Virus record (IMG/VR): IMGVR_UViG_3300024339_000095
Location: 1-22,102 of that record
Reading direction: 5' to 3' (one strand)
DNA length: 22,102 bases
Origin: a virus
Shown: positions 5,967 to 13,502 of the stretch, piece after piece
Layout of the letters: each line of letters begins with the position of its first letter
Numbering within the stretch: position 1 is the stretch's first letter
Made by a program: the position numbers and the translations under genes
Notes under the pieces: model-generated
Told to the model about the DNA's origin: nothing
The model's input: the letters and a program-made list of their open reading frames with translations, nothing else
Databases searched by the model: none

Positions 5967-6150
5967 TGCACCACGAATGAGATACTTTGTTATTGATTCG
6001 ACAACAGGTCTAACATTCCACAACTTCTTTGATGAAGGTGCTGCAATGGAGGCATGTATGCGAATGAAGGGTGATTATCATATAGGTAGAGAGTTAGTTG
6101 ATGAGAAGAACGCATCTCTACCATTTAAAGAGGAGGAATATCATGGTTGA
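5959..6150 (+). CDS. hypothetical protein (63 aa)
   Basis: GGAGG (5948-5952) lies 6 nt before ATG 5959, inside the previous gene; the overlap is ATGACTGA (8 nt). The sequence RYFVIDSTTGLTFHNFFDEG, then AAMEACMRMKG, suggests a small beta-alpha fold. No motif of known function. Its own end overlaps the next start by 8 nt. Confidence 0.65.
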   Translation: MTDAPRMRYFVIDSTTGLTFHNFFDEGAAMEACMRMKGDYHIGRELVDEKNASLPFKEEEYHG

Positions 6151-6334
6151 TAAAGTTGGATACCATACGTTTGATGAGTGTAAGTGTAAGGTGGCAGGGA
6201 TTAAGTCCTTGCTGGAACAGATATGTCGGGTTAGTGATGACGACACTGTAAGGGCTGTATCAGAGAGTGCGATACAGATGTGTGATGAACTACTTGTGGA
6301 GGGTGATGATGATAGCAGGAATAGATGTGCTTGA
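6143..6334 (+). CDS. hypothetical protein (63 aa)
   Basis: GGAGG (6132-6136) lies 6 nt before ATG 6143, better than the upstream in-frame ATG at 6098, which would sit deep in the previous gene. The product is acidic and helical with four cysteines (CKCK near residue 13, later ICRV and MCDE). A metal site is conceivable but not shown. It overlaps both neighbours. Function unknown. Confidence 0.6.
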   Translation: MVDKVGYHTFDECKCKVAGIKSLLEQICRVSDDDTVRAVSESAIQMCDELLVEGDDDSRNRCA

Positions 6335-6449
6335 GGTGTTGTTAGGTGTAGGGATACTTGTGTATGGGTGGATGCTGATATACATGCTTGATTTTAATAA
6401 GAAGGTTATTAACAATGACAGACACAGAACTAAGAAAATTAAAGGCTGA
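6309..6449 (+). CDS. tiny single-span membrane protein (46 aa)
   Basis: GGAGG (6298-6302) is 6 nt before ATG 6309. Residues about 4-26 (IDVLEVLLGVGILVYGWMLI onward) form one strong transmembrane helix, followed by a basic tail (FNKKVINNDRHRTKKIKG), which by the positive-inside rule would face the cytoplasm. Small one-span proteins are common in phages, where they act at the host membrane (lysis control, exclusion or inhibition), but nothing here says which. It overlaps the previous gene by 26 nt. Confidence 0.6.
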   Translation: MIAGIDVLEVLLGVGILVYGWMLIYMLDFNKKVINNDRHRTKKIKG

Positions 6450-6636
6450 GTTTCCTACTGCATTGATGGTGTGGTATGACAACATGCATGAGTTACCAAC
6501 AGGTATGCTCATTGAAACGCTACTTGTCCATATGCCGAAGTCCGTACTAGGGGTTTCACTTATGAATATAGATAGCACTATTGAAACAATCCGTGAAGAG
6601 GAGAAACAAGATGGAGATAGAGAAACGACTGAGTAA
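6415..6636 (+). CDS. hypothetical protein (73 aa)
   Basis: The start at 6415 has only a weak AAGG (6402-6405) at about 9 nt, so translation may rely on ribosomes finishing the membrane-protein gene, which it overlaps by 35 nt. The product is acidic, with LPTGMLIETLLVHMPKSVLG in the middle and a charged C-terminus (REEEKQDGDRETTE). It overlaps the next, VWA-protein gene by 26 nt. Not recognised. Confidence 0.55.
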   Translation: MTDTELRKLKAEFPTALMVWYDNMHELPTGMLIETLLVHMPKSVLGVSLMNIDSTIETIREEEKQDGDRETTE

Positions 6637-7747
6637 AGCAAAGACATCATTAGTGCTGGAACACCCATTCATTGGGAACATAGCACTGAACATGCCCTTT
6701 GAAGTAACAGAAGAAGTACCAACTGCCGCAACCGACGGTAAGAGGGCGAAGTTTAACCCCAACTTCTGTGAGAAGTTAAGTGATGAGGAACTCAAGTTCC
6801 TTGTAGCCCATGAGTGTATGCACCCCATGTTGGAACACCCATTCAGACGAGGTGAGAGGGATATCCGCAACTGGAACAAGGCAGGTGATTACGTCATCAA
6901 CCAACTGCTTGTTGATGAGGGCATTGGTAAGATGCCAGAGGGTGGGCTGTATGACAACGGCATATGGCAACAAGGCAATGGAACTACTGATGGTATCTAC
7001 AAGGTACTACCGATTATAGATGACGGTGACGGTGAAGGTGGCGTAGGCTCTGTTGGTGGGCAAGGCGACCCACTTGATGAGTGCCTTGATGCTGATGGCT
7101 CACCTGCTGAGAAGGAACAGAATGCAGCCGAGTGGAAAGTTAAGGTAGCCCAAGCAGCACAGGCTGCGAAGATGATGGGTAAGATGAGTGCAGGAGTGGA
7201 ACGCTTTGTTGGTGAGGTACTGCAACCTAAGGTGGACTGGCGTGAAGTATTGCAACGGTTTGTAGAGAAGTGTAAAGATGACACTCGCTCTTGGGCTAGA
7301 CCTAACAGACGCTTCCTCTCACAAGGTATGTACCTACCAAGTACCAGTGGTGAGGCAATGGGCGAACTTGTAGTAGCAGTGGATTGTTCTGGCTCTATCG
7401 GGCAAGAAGAGATAGACCAGTTCGCTGCAGAGGTGACTACTATTAAAGAGGACAGTAACCCTAGTGCTATCCATGTTGTATACTTTGACAGTGAAGTATC
7501 ACACTACGATAAGTTTACAAGAGATGATGAAGTACACATCACACCGCATGGTGGTGGAGGTACAGCATTTAGCCCTGTGTTTAAGTACCTTGAGAAACAC
7601 AACATAGAACCAGTAGCCTGTGTATTCCTCACTGATTTATACTGTGGTGATTTCGGTGCTGAACCAGCATACCCTACACTGTGGGTAACTACTGACAGTA
7701 ACAGCACAGATGCACCGTTTGGTGAAGTGGTGGTGATGAATGATTAA
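6611..7747 (+). CDS. metallopeptidase-like/VWA protein (DUF2201-type)
   Basis: A 378-aa two-domain protein. Residues 1-130 carry HECMH (67-71), an HExxH zinc-peptidase motif in a helix (LKFLVAHECMHPMLEH), as in the DUF2201 N-terminal metallopeptidase-like domain. A Gly/Asp-rich linker (about 137-165) follows. Residues 250-378 are a VWA-like domain with MIDAS DCSGS (258-262), Thr318 after GGGG, and TD at 341-342. VWA proteins of this type pair with MoxR ATPases, here at 3773-4765. GAGGAG (6598-6603) at 7 nt supports the start at 6611. It may be an adaptor or protease-like effector remodelled by the ATPase; the substrate is unknown. Confidence 0.88.
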   Translation: MEIEKRLSKAKTSLVLEHPFIGNIALNMPFEVTEEVPTAATDGKRAKFNPNFCEKLSDEELKFLVAHECMHPMLEHPFRRGERDIRNWNKAGDYVINQLLVDEGIGKMPEGGLYDNGIWQQGNGTTDGIYKVLPIIDDGDGEGGVGSVGGQGDPLDECLDADGSPAEKEQNAAEWKVKVAQAAQAAKMMGKMSAGVERFVGEVLQPKVDWREVLQRFVEKCKDDTRSWARPNRRFLSQGMYLPSTSGEAMGELVVAVDCSGSIGQEEIDQFAAEVTTIKEDSNPSAIHVVYFDSEVSHYDKFTRDDEVHITPHGGGGTAFSPVFKYLEKHNIEPVACVFLTDLYCGDFGAEPAYPTLWVTTDSNSTDAPFGEVVVMND

Positions 7748-8297
7748 GATAACACCAGAACTACTCGATGAACACCGAGAGATAAATGTCTACGACCAGT
7801 GGCATGAGTTCGTATACTCAGACTTCATTGATGACATGAAGAAGAAAGGCGTAGTAGTAGAGAACATATTGTTCAGTGGGTTCTGGAGTCAAGGTGATGG
7901 TGCTTGCTTTGAAGGGTATGTTGATGATGTATCCAAGTTGTTAGACATGAGTGAGTACCCAGAGGCTACGAAGTTTCTTGCAGTAGGTGGGCAGATAGAG
8001 TTCAAGGTAACACACAGTGGACACTACTACCATGAGATGTGTACAGATATAGACCTGTACAACGACAACTACTACGACCTACGGTTCATGGAAACACCCA
8101 CCGAGTTCCACCAAGAGGTAGTCAATGCCCTTGATGGGATACTACAACCAGAGATAGACAAGATGTATAGCGACGCTGTTGATGTGCTTAGAGGACACAT
8201 GAAACAGTTGTATAGTAAGTTAGAGAAAGAGTATGAACATTTAACCAGTGATGACCTCGTGGAAGAGGCTATCAAAGCAAACGATATAGGAGAGTAA
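7740..8297 (+). CDS. phage protein with FSGFWSQGDGA motif (185 aa)
   Basis: The N-terminal segment (about residues 15-65) contains YDQWHEFVYSDFIDDMKKKG, then FSGFWSQGDGACFEGYV. I associate this pattern with a widespread phage/prophage family that databases often label antitoxin-like without good experimental support. The rest is acidic and helical, ending in EKEYEHLTSDDLVEEAIKAN. No enzyme motif is seen. It overlaps the VWA gene by ATGATTAA (8 nt), so it probably belongs to the same message. Family recognition is moderate and the biochemical role unknown. Confidence 0.7.
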   Translation: MIKITPELLDEHREINVYDQWHEFVYSDFIDDMKKKGVVVENILFSGFWSQGDGACFEGYVDDVSKLLDMSEYPEATKFLAVGGQIEFKVTHSGHYYHEMCTDIDLYNDNYYDLRFMETPTEFHQEVVNALDGILQPEIDKMYSDAVDVLRGHMKQLYSKLEKEYEHLTSDDLVEEAIKANDIGE

Positions 8298-8298
8298 C

Positions 8299-8946
8299 AT
8301 GGCAACAGTAAGATTTAGTGATAAATTAAAAGAAGATATAACCCAGAACGCTAAGAAGATGTTCAAGCAAGAGCATGACCAAGCGGTTAAAGCCACGCCA
8401 ACACAATGGACTGGTGATTACCTATACAACACTATATTCACCGAGGATATAAGGGATAAGATGAACGCTCTACCCGACAAGTTCTTAGACACCACTTCAA
8501 AGTTATCCTTTGGTGGATTTAGAAATGTGCCTCAGGGTGAGTTTAATGCACCTGATGTAGAGTTTACACTCAATGCATCGCAACGTATGCCACAAGGGTC
8601 AACCTTTGATGATTGGCATAAGAGTTGGCGTAGTGTGTCGCTCAATTTTAATACTCCACGCTTTGCAACCATACAGGCAGAGTATAAAGTATGGGCAACA
8701 GGTATTAAGGCAGTAAACGATAAACAAGAGGTATTTATTAAAGGCATTGGTAAGATAATGAACACCTACTCTACACTCGGTCCAGCACTCAAGGTATTCC
8801 CTGCACTATGGGACTTGATACCAGAGGAGTACAGGGAACGCCACTTGAAAATTACTAGCCGTAAGCGAGGTGATGCTAAGGAACTAGGCGACCTTGATGT
8901 CAACAGCCTAACAGCAGCAGTAACGCTCAACAAACTAACACGATAG
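8299..8946 (+). CDS. hypothetical phage protein (215 aa)
   Basis: GGAG lies about 8 nt before ATG 8299, and the previous stop is adjacent. The N-terminus is helical (FSDKLKEDITQNAKKMFKQE). The middle is beta-like (FGGFRNVPQGEFNAPDVEF). The C-terminal third has a long helix leading to LKVFPALWDLIPEEYRE. That layout, with a PALWDLIPEE-type segment near the end, faintly recalls phage families called nucleotide-modification-associated (Nmad5-like), but I would not name it on that basis. No membrane segment or catalytic signature is visible. Confidence 0.72.
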   Translation: MATVRFSDKLKEDITQNAKKMFKQEHDQAVKATPTQWTGDYLYNTIFTEDIRDKMNALPDKFLDTTSKLSFGGFRNVPQGEFNAPDVEFTLNASQRMPQGSTFDDWHKSWRSVSLNFNTPRFATIQAEYKVWATGIKAVNDKQEVFIKGIGKIMNTYSTLGPALKVFPALWDLIPEEYRERHLKITSRKRGDAKELGDLDVNSLTAAVTLNKLTR

Positions 8947-8955
8947 GGAGAACAC

Positions 8956-9846
8956 ATGGGAACATATATAGGTCAATGGTACACACACCAAACCGTAGGG
9001 GCATACGACGGACACTGGTTAAGAGATGCAACAGTAACAGACTATAAAAGTATTAAGGCATACTTTGAACGTGCAAGAACACCAGATAAAGGTAAGCCGT
9101 TACGCTCTTGGGCTAGGATATTTAAAGATGGTGCTGACTACTACGTTAAAAATTGGGGTAGTGAACTGTGTAGGTTCAAGCCTAACAACACAGTGGTATT
9201 TACTGCCACAACTGAGGAAGTATGGCACAGTTCTAACACCCTAGTTAGTGCATTACACAGAGCAATGCCCTTCGCTATGGTTAGGATTGCTAAGGGTAGG
9301 TATCGCATTGCACATAATGAAGAAGTAATTAAGAACGCTAAGGAAAGTACACGGTCAGAGTGTTATACACGGTCAGAGTGGTATACATGGCTAAAGAAAG
9401 AAGCACCCGAATACTTCCAAGGGATTACCTTCAACTTAAAGACAGGTGAGTGTCTTAACCGTAGACCAGATGACAAACTCATACCTATCCCAGAGAAACG
9501 CAAAGAGTGGTTGAGAGCACTACGAGAATTTAAGAAGGGTATTAAAGTTAGAGCAAAGATGAATGTGTTTGAAGGTATCTCTGACATAGTAGCAACAGGG
9601 GGCAACATAGGATACTACGACCGCCCCGATTGGTCGCATGGTATATACAAAGAACTACTGTTCACAAGCATTAGAGATGCTAAGTATCCACAAGAACTAC
9701 TCAAGGGTATCGCTAAAACACATAGACCAGACCACTCGTGGCAGTGGACAAGACCTTCACCTGCCGAAGTTATAACCGCCGCTAATAAGATATGCAATAC
9801 ATATAGTGTTGAGTTACGCAGACAGTTCGGAGTGTTTGAGAAATGA
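8956..9846 (+). CDS. hypothetical phage protein (296 aa)
   Basis: GGGAG precedes ATG 8956 at 7 nt. The N-terminal region has a compact aromatic block (residues about 40-85: YFERARTPDKGKPLRSWARI, then YYVKNWGSELCRFKPNNTVV) that looks like a conserved small domain. The middle carries a tandem duplication (TRSECYTRSEWYTW) encoded by an 18-bp repeat. The C-terminal half is basic, with several Trp and His (PDHSWQWTRPSPAEVITAAN). No known catalytic motif. It is coupled to the Ntn-hydrolase gene by ATGA. Function unknown. Confidence 0.75.
   Translation: MGTYIGQWYTHQTVGAYDGHWLRDATVTDYKSIKAYFERARTPDKGKPLRSWARIFKDGADYYVKNWGSELCRFKPNNTVVFTATTEEVWHSSNTLVSALHRAMPFAMVRIAKGRYRIAHNEEVIKNAKESTRSECYTRSEWYTWLKKEAPEYFQGITFNLKTGECLNRRPDDKLIPIPEKRKEWLRALREFKKGIKVRAKMNVFEGISDIVATGGNIGYYDRPDWSHGIYKELLFTSIRDAKYPQELLKGIAKTHRPDHSWQWTRPSPAEVITAANKICNTYSVELRRQFGVFEK
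9348..9380. repeat. 18-bp-period tandem duplication inside a gene
   Basis: TACACGGTCAGAGTG occurs at 9348-9362 and again at 9366-9380, a period of 18 bases. It keeps the frame and duplicates YTRSEW-like residues in the 296-aa protein. The near identity suggests a recent event. Confidence 0.7.
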
Positions 9847-10277
9847 GTGTCGTAGTATGGGACGGTATGACTCTTGCTACTGATAAGTCAGCGAGTAATG
9901 GGAACATACACCACTGCTTAGATAAAGCATGGGTATATAAAGATGTACTGTTGACAGGTACAGGTTCACTTGGAGGTATACTTGCAATGAGAGAATGGTA
10001 CAAGGCAGGGGCTAAGGCGGAGGATTTCCCAGAGATGCAGAAGGGAAACAACTGGTGTCACTTTATAGTAGTAACAGAACATGGGTTAGAGCGATATGAA
10101 CAATCGCCTATACCTATTGAGCATGGGCGTAACGCTTGTGCTTTTGGAAGTGGGCAAGATATTGCCTATGGTGCGTTAGCAATGGGTGCTAATGCAGAAC
10201 AAGCAGTGGGTATAGCAAACCAGTATGTCGCAGACTGTGGACATGGTGTAGATGTATTCACTTTAACAGGAGAGTAA
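9843..10277 (+). CDS. HslV/proteasome-like Ntn-hydrolase homologue
   Basis: A 144-aa protein with the layout of phage HslV/proteasome-beta-like proteins. It starts SVVVWDGMTLATDKSAS (first strands and the D-K/R site), has LLTGTGSLGG, and ends with the hallmark FGSGQDIAYGALAMGANAEQ followed by DCGHGVDVFTL. In HslV the residue after Met is the catalytic Thr; here it is Ser2, which could still act as a nucleophile after Met removal, or the protein may be inactive. It is shorter than HslV (about 175 aa) and no HslU-type ATPase is next to it; the MoxR ATPase lies 5 kb upstream. ATGA overlap with the preceding gene. It may cleave or bind host or phage proteins. Confidence 0.78.
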   Translation: MSVVVWDGMTLATDKSASNGNIHHCLDKAWVYKDVLLTGTGSLGGILAMREWYKAGAKAEDFPEMQKGNNWCHFIVVTEHGLERYEQSPIPIEHGRNACAFGSGQDIAYGALAMGANAEQAVGIANQYVADCGHGVDVFTLTGE

Positions 10278-10278
10278 C

Positions 10279-10647
10279 ATGAATGGAACGTCAAAAAAAG
10301 AAAAGATATTAGTATATCTAAAAGCAAATCCTAGTAAGTCTACGATACAAGTAGCGAAAGCACTAGGTGTTAGGAAGGAGTATGTGTACAACATCAAGTC
10401 ATCAGCAGGATTAACCAAAACTAAGGCACAACCAATCAATGGTGCAATGGCAGAGGCAATTACTTCAGCACTGGTTGATACAAAGCCTGCAGCGAAGAGT
10501 AAGAAGATAACCAAGCAGGAAGTTGTTGTCAAGAAGTCTATGAGTGTGAGACTACAAATAGAGATGGAACATGGCACGCTCATCATGAGCATGGCTGAAG
10601 CCAGAGAGTTGTATGGTGTACTTAACCCGCTGATGAGCGATGACTGA
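10279..10647 (+). CDS. helix-turn-helix DNA-binding protein (122 aa)
   Basis: GGAGAG lies about 6-8 nt before ATG 10279. Residues 7-40 (KEKILVYLKANPSKSTIQVA, then KALGVRKEYVYNIKS) read as a winged or simple helix-turn-helix of the type that binds DNA, with the recognition helix near VRKEYVYNIK. A Lys/Ala/Pro linker follows. The C-terminal part (SVRLQIEMEHGTLIMSMAEA, RELYGVL) looks like a small separate domain found in other phage proteins. It could regulate phage transcription, for example at the repeat region 1381-2101, but that link is untested. It overlaps the next gene by 8 nt. Confidence 0.7.
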   Translation: MNGTSKKEKILVYLKANPSKSTIQVAKALGVRKEYVYNIKSSAGLTKTKAQPINGAMAEAITSALVDTKPAAKSKKITKQEVVVKKSMSVRLQIEMEHGTLIMSMAEARELYGVLNPLMSDD

Positions 10648-10954
10648 AGAACTAAAGAAATATGTACAAGCATACATTGATGGTGAAGATGTTGAGTATA
10701 AAGGTACACAATGGAATAAAGTAACTGGCTTACGTTACTTTATTGATGAAGATGGTCACGAAGAACCTGCCGACCTGTTTCGTATCAAACCTAAAGCAGA
10801 GGACAAAGCCTTAGAACTACAAGAGGAAAGGGACTCATTAGTAATAGAGGTTAATGAGTTAACATCTACTAATAAAGAGTTATGGGCAACTATCAAGAGT
10901 TTGCCGACAATAGCGGAAGATGCCCTAATAAGGAAACTAAAGGAGAATGACTGA
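10640..10954 (+). CDS. hypothetical protein with YIDGEDVEYKG...RIKP domain (104 aa)
   Basis: The first 50 residues (YVQAYIDGEDVEYKGTQWNK ... DLFRIKP) match a small phage module I know as an A-x-hDG-x-x-V-x-h-K...W...hRIKP pattern; a second version is at 13503-13682. Residues 52-104 form a likely coiled coil (ALELQEERDSLVIEVNELTS). Overlap with the previous gene is ATGACTGA (8 nt) and with the next start 1 nt. Function unknown; no enzyme motif. Confidence 0.65.
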   Translation: MTEELKKYVQAYIDGEDVEYKGTQWNKVTGLRYFIDEDGHEEPADLFRIKPKAEDKALELQEERDSLVIEVNELTSTNKELWATIKSLPTIAEDALIRKLKEND

Positions 10955-11058
10955 TGTATACATTGATAGCAGAATGGTTCGATGAAGAAGACGGTAAGTG
11001 GAAACCTGTCCTGTCTAAAAAACCTGTAATTTTATTAAAGGAGAATGAAAATGATTGA
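10954..11058 (+). CDS. tiny hypothetical protein (34 aa)
   Basis: ATG 10954 shares a base with the previous TGA and has GGAG (10942-10945) at 8 nt. The frame runs 34 codons (MYTLIAEWFDEEDGKWKPVL, then SKKPVILLKEN) and ends inside the next gene with an 8-nt overlap (ATGATTGA). The regular spacing of start and stop signals is the main support. It fills an otherwise unexplained 96-base gap. No function can be assigned. Confidence 0.5.
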   Translation: MYTLIAEWFDEEDGKWKPVLSKKPVILLKENEND

Positions 11059-11239
11059 AGAAAAAGGTACATACAGACTGGAGATGATAATTTTTAGAAA
11101 CTTTAATGGTACAAAAGATGAGGCTTTAGATGAACTTCAAGGAGATGTAGAGGCTTTTGAGAATGGAGATGCTGGGTGGTTTAGTGAGAACTATATGCCT
11201 GAGTCTCCACTATCAGATGAATTAACAACGGAGAAATAA
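11051..11239 (+). CDS. small acidic hypothetical protein (62 aa)
   Basis: The start at 11051 is preferred over an in-frame ATG at 11045 because GGAG (11040-11043) would be only 1 nt from the latter and is 7 nt from the former. The product is strongly acidic (DEALDELQGDVEAFENGDAG) and may be a DNA-mimic-like or binding protein, though nothing beyond charge supports that. Two bases separate its reading frame end from the next start. Not recognised. Confidence 0.6.
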   Translation: MIEEKGTYRLEMIIFRNFNGTKDEALDELQGDVEAFENGDAGWFSENYMPESPLSDELTTEK

Positions 11240-11240
11240 T

Positions 11241-11489
11241 ATGAAATATAAAGTAGAGGCACAGTACACGGCGTACTCGCAATGGGATATTGACTTTGAT
11301 TTAGAGGAGTCTTATAACTGGTACATTAAGTATGACACCTTAGAGGTACAACATAAAGAAGATGGTGAGTGGGTTTCATATGCATCAAATGCTCAAGGTG
11401 AGTGCGATTACAAACGACCTGAGAAAGTGTATCAAGCAGAGTTAGATGAAGATGGTGATGCTGATGAATGGAATGAGGTAGAGGAATGA
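11241..11489 (+). CDS. small acidic hypothetical protein (82 aa)
   Basis: GGAG (11230-11233) lies 7 nt before ATG 11241. The product is very acidic, with alternating aromatic and hydrophobic residues (MKYKVEAQYTAYSQWDIDFD, SYNWYIKYDTLEVQHKEDGE), ending in a run of Asp and Glu (LDEDGDADEWNEVEE). The pattern suggests a small beta domain with an acidic tail. Overlap with the next gene is ATGA. Together with the preceding 62-aa protein it makes a pair of acidic small proteins just before the polymerase. Confidence 0.6.
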   Translation: MKYKVEAQYTAYSQWDIDFDLEESYNWYIKYDTLEVQHKEDGEWVSYASNAQGECDYKRPEKVYQAELDEDGDADEWNEVEE

Positions 11490-11656
11490 ACTACAAGACA
11501 GCAGAACAAATAGATGATATGGCAGTAGAACTAGACCAGTGTAAGGAGAACAAATTACCACTAGGCGTACAAGAGAAACTAGAAGATGCTTGGGATAAGC
11601 GTAAAGCAGATAACTTTCAGGAGAAAGAAGATGGACATAGTAACCCTCGACTTTGA
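11486..11656 (+). CDS. small hypothetical protein (56 aa)
   Basis: ATG 11486 overlaps the previous TGA by ATGA and has GAGG (11475-11478) at 7 nt. The frame of 56 codons runs 26 nt into the polymerase gene. The product is charged and helical (MNYKTAEQIDDMAVELDQCK, VQEKLEDAWDKRKADNF). It probably delivers ribosomes to the polymerase start. Function unknown. Confidence 0.5.
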   Translation: MNYKTAEQIDDMAVELDQCKENKLPLGVQEKLEDAWDKRKADNFQEKEDGHSNPRL

Positions 11657-13493
11657 AACCTACTGGGATAAGAAGTTCTCGTTATCCAAGATGACAACCG
11701 AGGAGTATGTACGCAGTGCAGACTTTGAAGTCATAGGTGTAGGTATTAAAGTAAACGACAACCCCACTGATTGGTATAGTGGTGAAGATGTTGGTGGGTT
11801 TTTGAATAGTCTTGACTACACAGACAAGGCTATCTTATGCCACAACACATACTTTGATGGTGCAATCCTGTCGTGGCTGTACGGTATTAAGCCTAAGTTC
11901 TGGTTTGATACTATGTGTATGGCTAAACCTAAGCACCAGATGACGGAGGGTAGTTCCTTGAAAGCCCTAGCAAACTACTATGGTATAGGTGAGAAAGGTG
12001 CAGAGGTGGAGAACACAGTAGGTAAACGGCGTGAGGATTTCAGTGAGTCAGAGATGCAAGACTTTGCAGACTACTGTATCCAAGATGTTGAACTAACCTA
12101 TAAGTTATTCAACAAACTAAAGCAGGGCTTCCCACCGCATGAGTTACTCATCATTGACCAGACATTGCGTATGTATACTGAACCAACAGTGGTACTTGAC
12201 TCTGATGTATTAGAACGCCACATCATAGGTGTTAAGCAAGCCAAGTCGGACTTGATAGATAGCCTAGGTATGGGTCAGTTCAGTGAGGCACAGGTAAAAA
12301 AAGTGTTAATGAGTAATGCTATGTTTGCTAAGTTACTTGAGGCATTAGGGGTGGAAGTACCTACTAAGACTAGCCTGCGTACAGGCAAGGTAGCATATGC
12401 ATTCGCTAAGACTGACAAACCTTTCTTAAACTTGTTGGAACATGATGACCCCCAAGTTGGTAGCCTTGTTAAGGCAAGACTTGGCATCAAGTCTACCATA
12501 GAGGAGACTAGAACACAACGGCTAATCGAAACAGCCAAGCGTGGCTACTTACCTATCATGATTAAATACTATGGTGCTCACACTGGTAGGTTCTCTGGCG
12601 GTGACAAGTTAAATCTACAAAACCTACCTCGTAATGGTGCTATCCGTGAGTCACTGACTGTACCACTAGGTTATAAGATGGTTGCTTGTGACTCATCACA
12701 GATTGAAGCCCGTATGACAGCATATGTTGCGGGGCAAGAGGACTTGCTTGATGCCTTCAGAGAAGGGCGTGATGTGTACAGTGAGTTCGCTTCAGATGTG
12801 TATGGGTACAAGGTAGAAAAGACTGATAAAGTTAAAAGGTTCGTAGGTAAAACATGTATACTAGGTCTTGGTTATGGCATGGGTCATGCTAAGTTTAAAG
12901 ATACCTTAGCACTAGGTATGGGTGGGCTGTCCGTTGATGTTGATGAGTTTGAAGCACAACGAATAGTAAATTTATACAGACAAAAGAACCACAGGATTGT
13001 TGCATTTTGGAATAGATGTGGCACGGTTCTTACAGGCATGTTAGCAGGTGGTAGTGGACAGATTAACGACATTCTGTCCTATGACCACAAGGGCATACTG
13101 ATGCCGAACGGTTTGCGTATTCACTACCCTGCATTAAGAGCAGGTTCGGGTGGGTTCTCCTATCTTGCTGACTCCCGAGTGTATAGAAAGCACTCGAATG
13201 GTGACAGCATAGCAGGTAATAACTGGACACGCATCTATGGTGGTAAGGTGGTGGAGAATGTAGTGCAAGCCCTTGCAAGGAACGTAGTTGCAGAGCAGAT
13301 GGTGCGTATAGGGCAACGATACCATGTATCTTTCCAAGTCCATGACGAGATTATCGTAGTGGTTAAGGAAGAAGAAGCAGAAGAAGCAAAGGCATTTATG
13401 ATTGAAGAAATGTCTAAGCCCCCAAGTTGGGCAAAGGATTTACCAGTGGCTTGTGAAGCAGACCTTGGTAATAATTATAGTGAAGCAAAGTAG
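11631..13493 (+). CDS. polA: family A DNA polymerase (PolA) with 3'-5' exonuclease domain
   Basis: A 620-aa replicative polymerase. The N-terminal DnaQ-like proofreading domain shows DFET (Asp7/Glu9), CHNTYFDG near residue 72 and YCIQDVE near 147. The polymerase domain has motif A (VACDSSQIEARM, Asp354, Glu359, Arg361), motif B (Arg403, Lys407, Leu411, Tyr415) and motif C (VHDE, 570-573). No 5'-nuclease domain, as usual for phage PolA. The start at 11631 is set by GGAG (11620-11623) at 7 nt; a longer in-frame start at 11586 has none. The residue equivalent to E. coli Phe762 is Leu411. Genes for exonuclease, nuclease, helicase and primase follow on the same strand. The symbol denotes the family. 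Confidence 0.96.
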   Translation: MDIVTLDFETYWDKKFSLSKMTTEEYVRSADFEVIGVGIKVNDNPTDWYSGEDVGGFLNSLDYTDKAILCHNTYFDGAILSWLYGIKPKFWFDTMCMAKPKHQMTEGSSLKALANYYGIGEKGAEVENTVGKRREDFSESEMQDFADYCIQDVELTYKLFNKLKQGFPPHELLIIDQTLRMYTEPTVVLDSDVLERHIIGVKQAKSDLIDSLGMGQFSEAQVKKVLMSNAMFAKLLEALGVEVPTKTSLRTGKVAYAFAKTDKPFLNLLEHDDPQVGSLVKARLGIKSTIEETRTQRLIETAKRGYLPIMIKYYGAHTGRFSGGDKLNLQNLPRNGAIRESLTVPLGYKMVACDSSQIEARMTAYVAGQEDLLDAFREGRDVYSEFASDVYGYKVEKTDKVKRFVGKTCILGLGYGMGHAKFKDTLALGMGGLSVDVDEFEAQRIVNLYRQKNHRIVAFWNRCGTVLTGMLAGGSGQINDILSYDHKGILMPNGLRIHYPALRAGSGGFSYLADSRVYRKHSNGDSIAGNNWTRIYGGKVVENVVQALARNVVAEQMVRIGQRYHVSFQVHDEIIVVVKEEEAEEAKAFMIEEMSKPPSWAKDLPVACEADLGNNYSEAK

Positions 13494-13502
13494 GAGGAGT
13501 AA

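Noticed and set aside
9951-9982. TTGACA-based promoter within the Ntn-hydrolase gene
   Set aside because: The nearest TATACT is 20 bases away, outside the usual spacing, and no downstream gene needs it.
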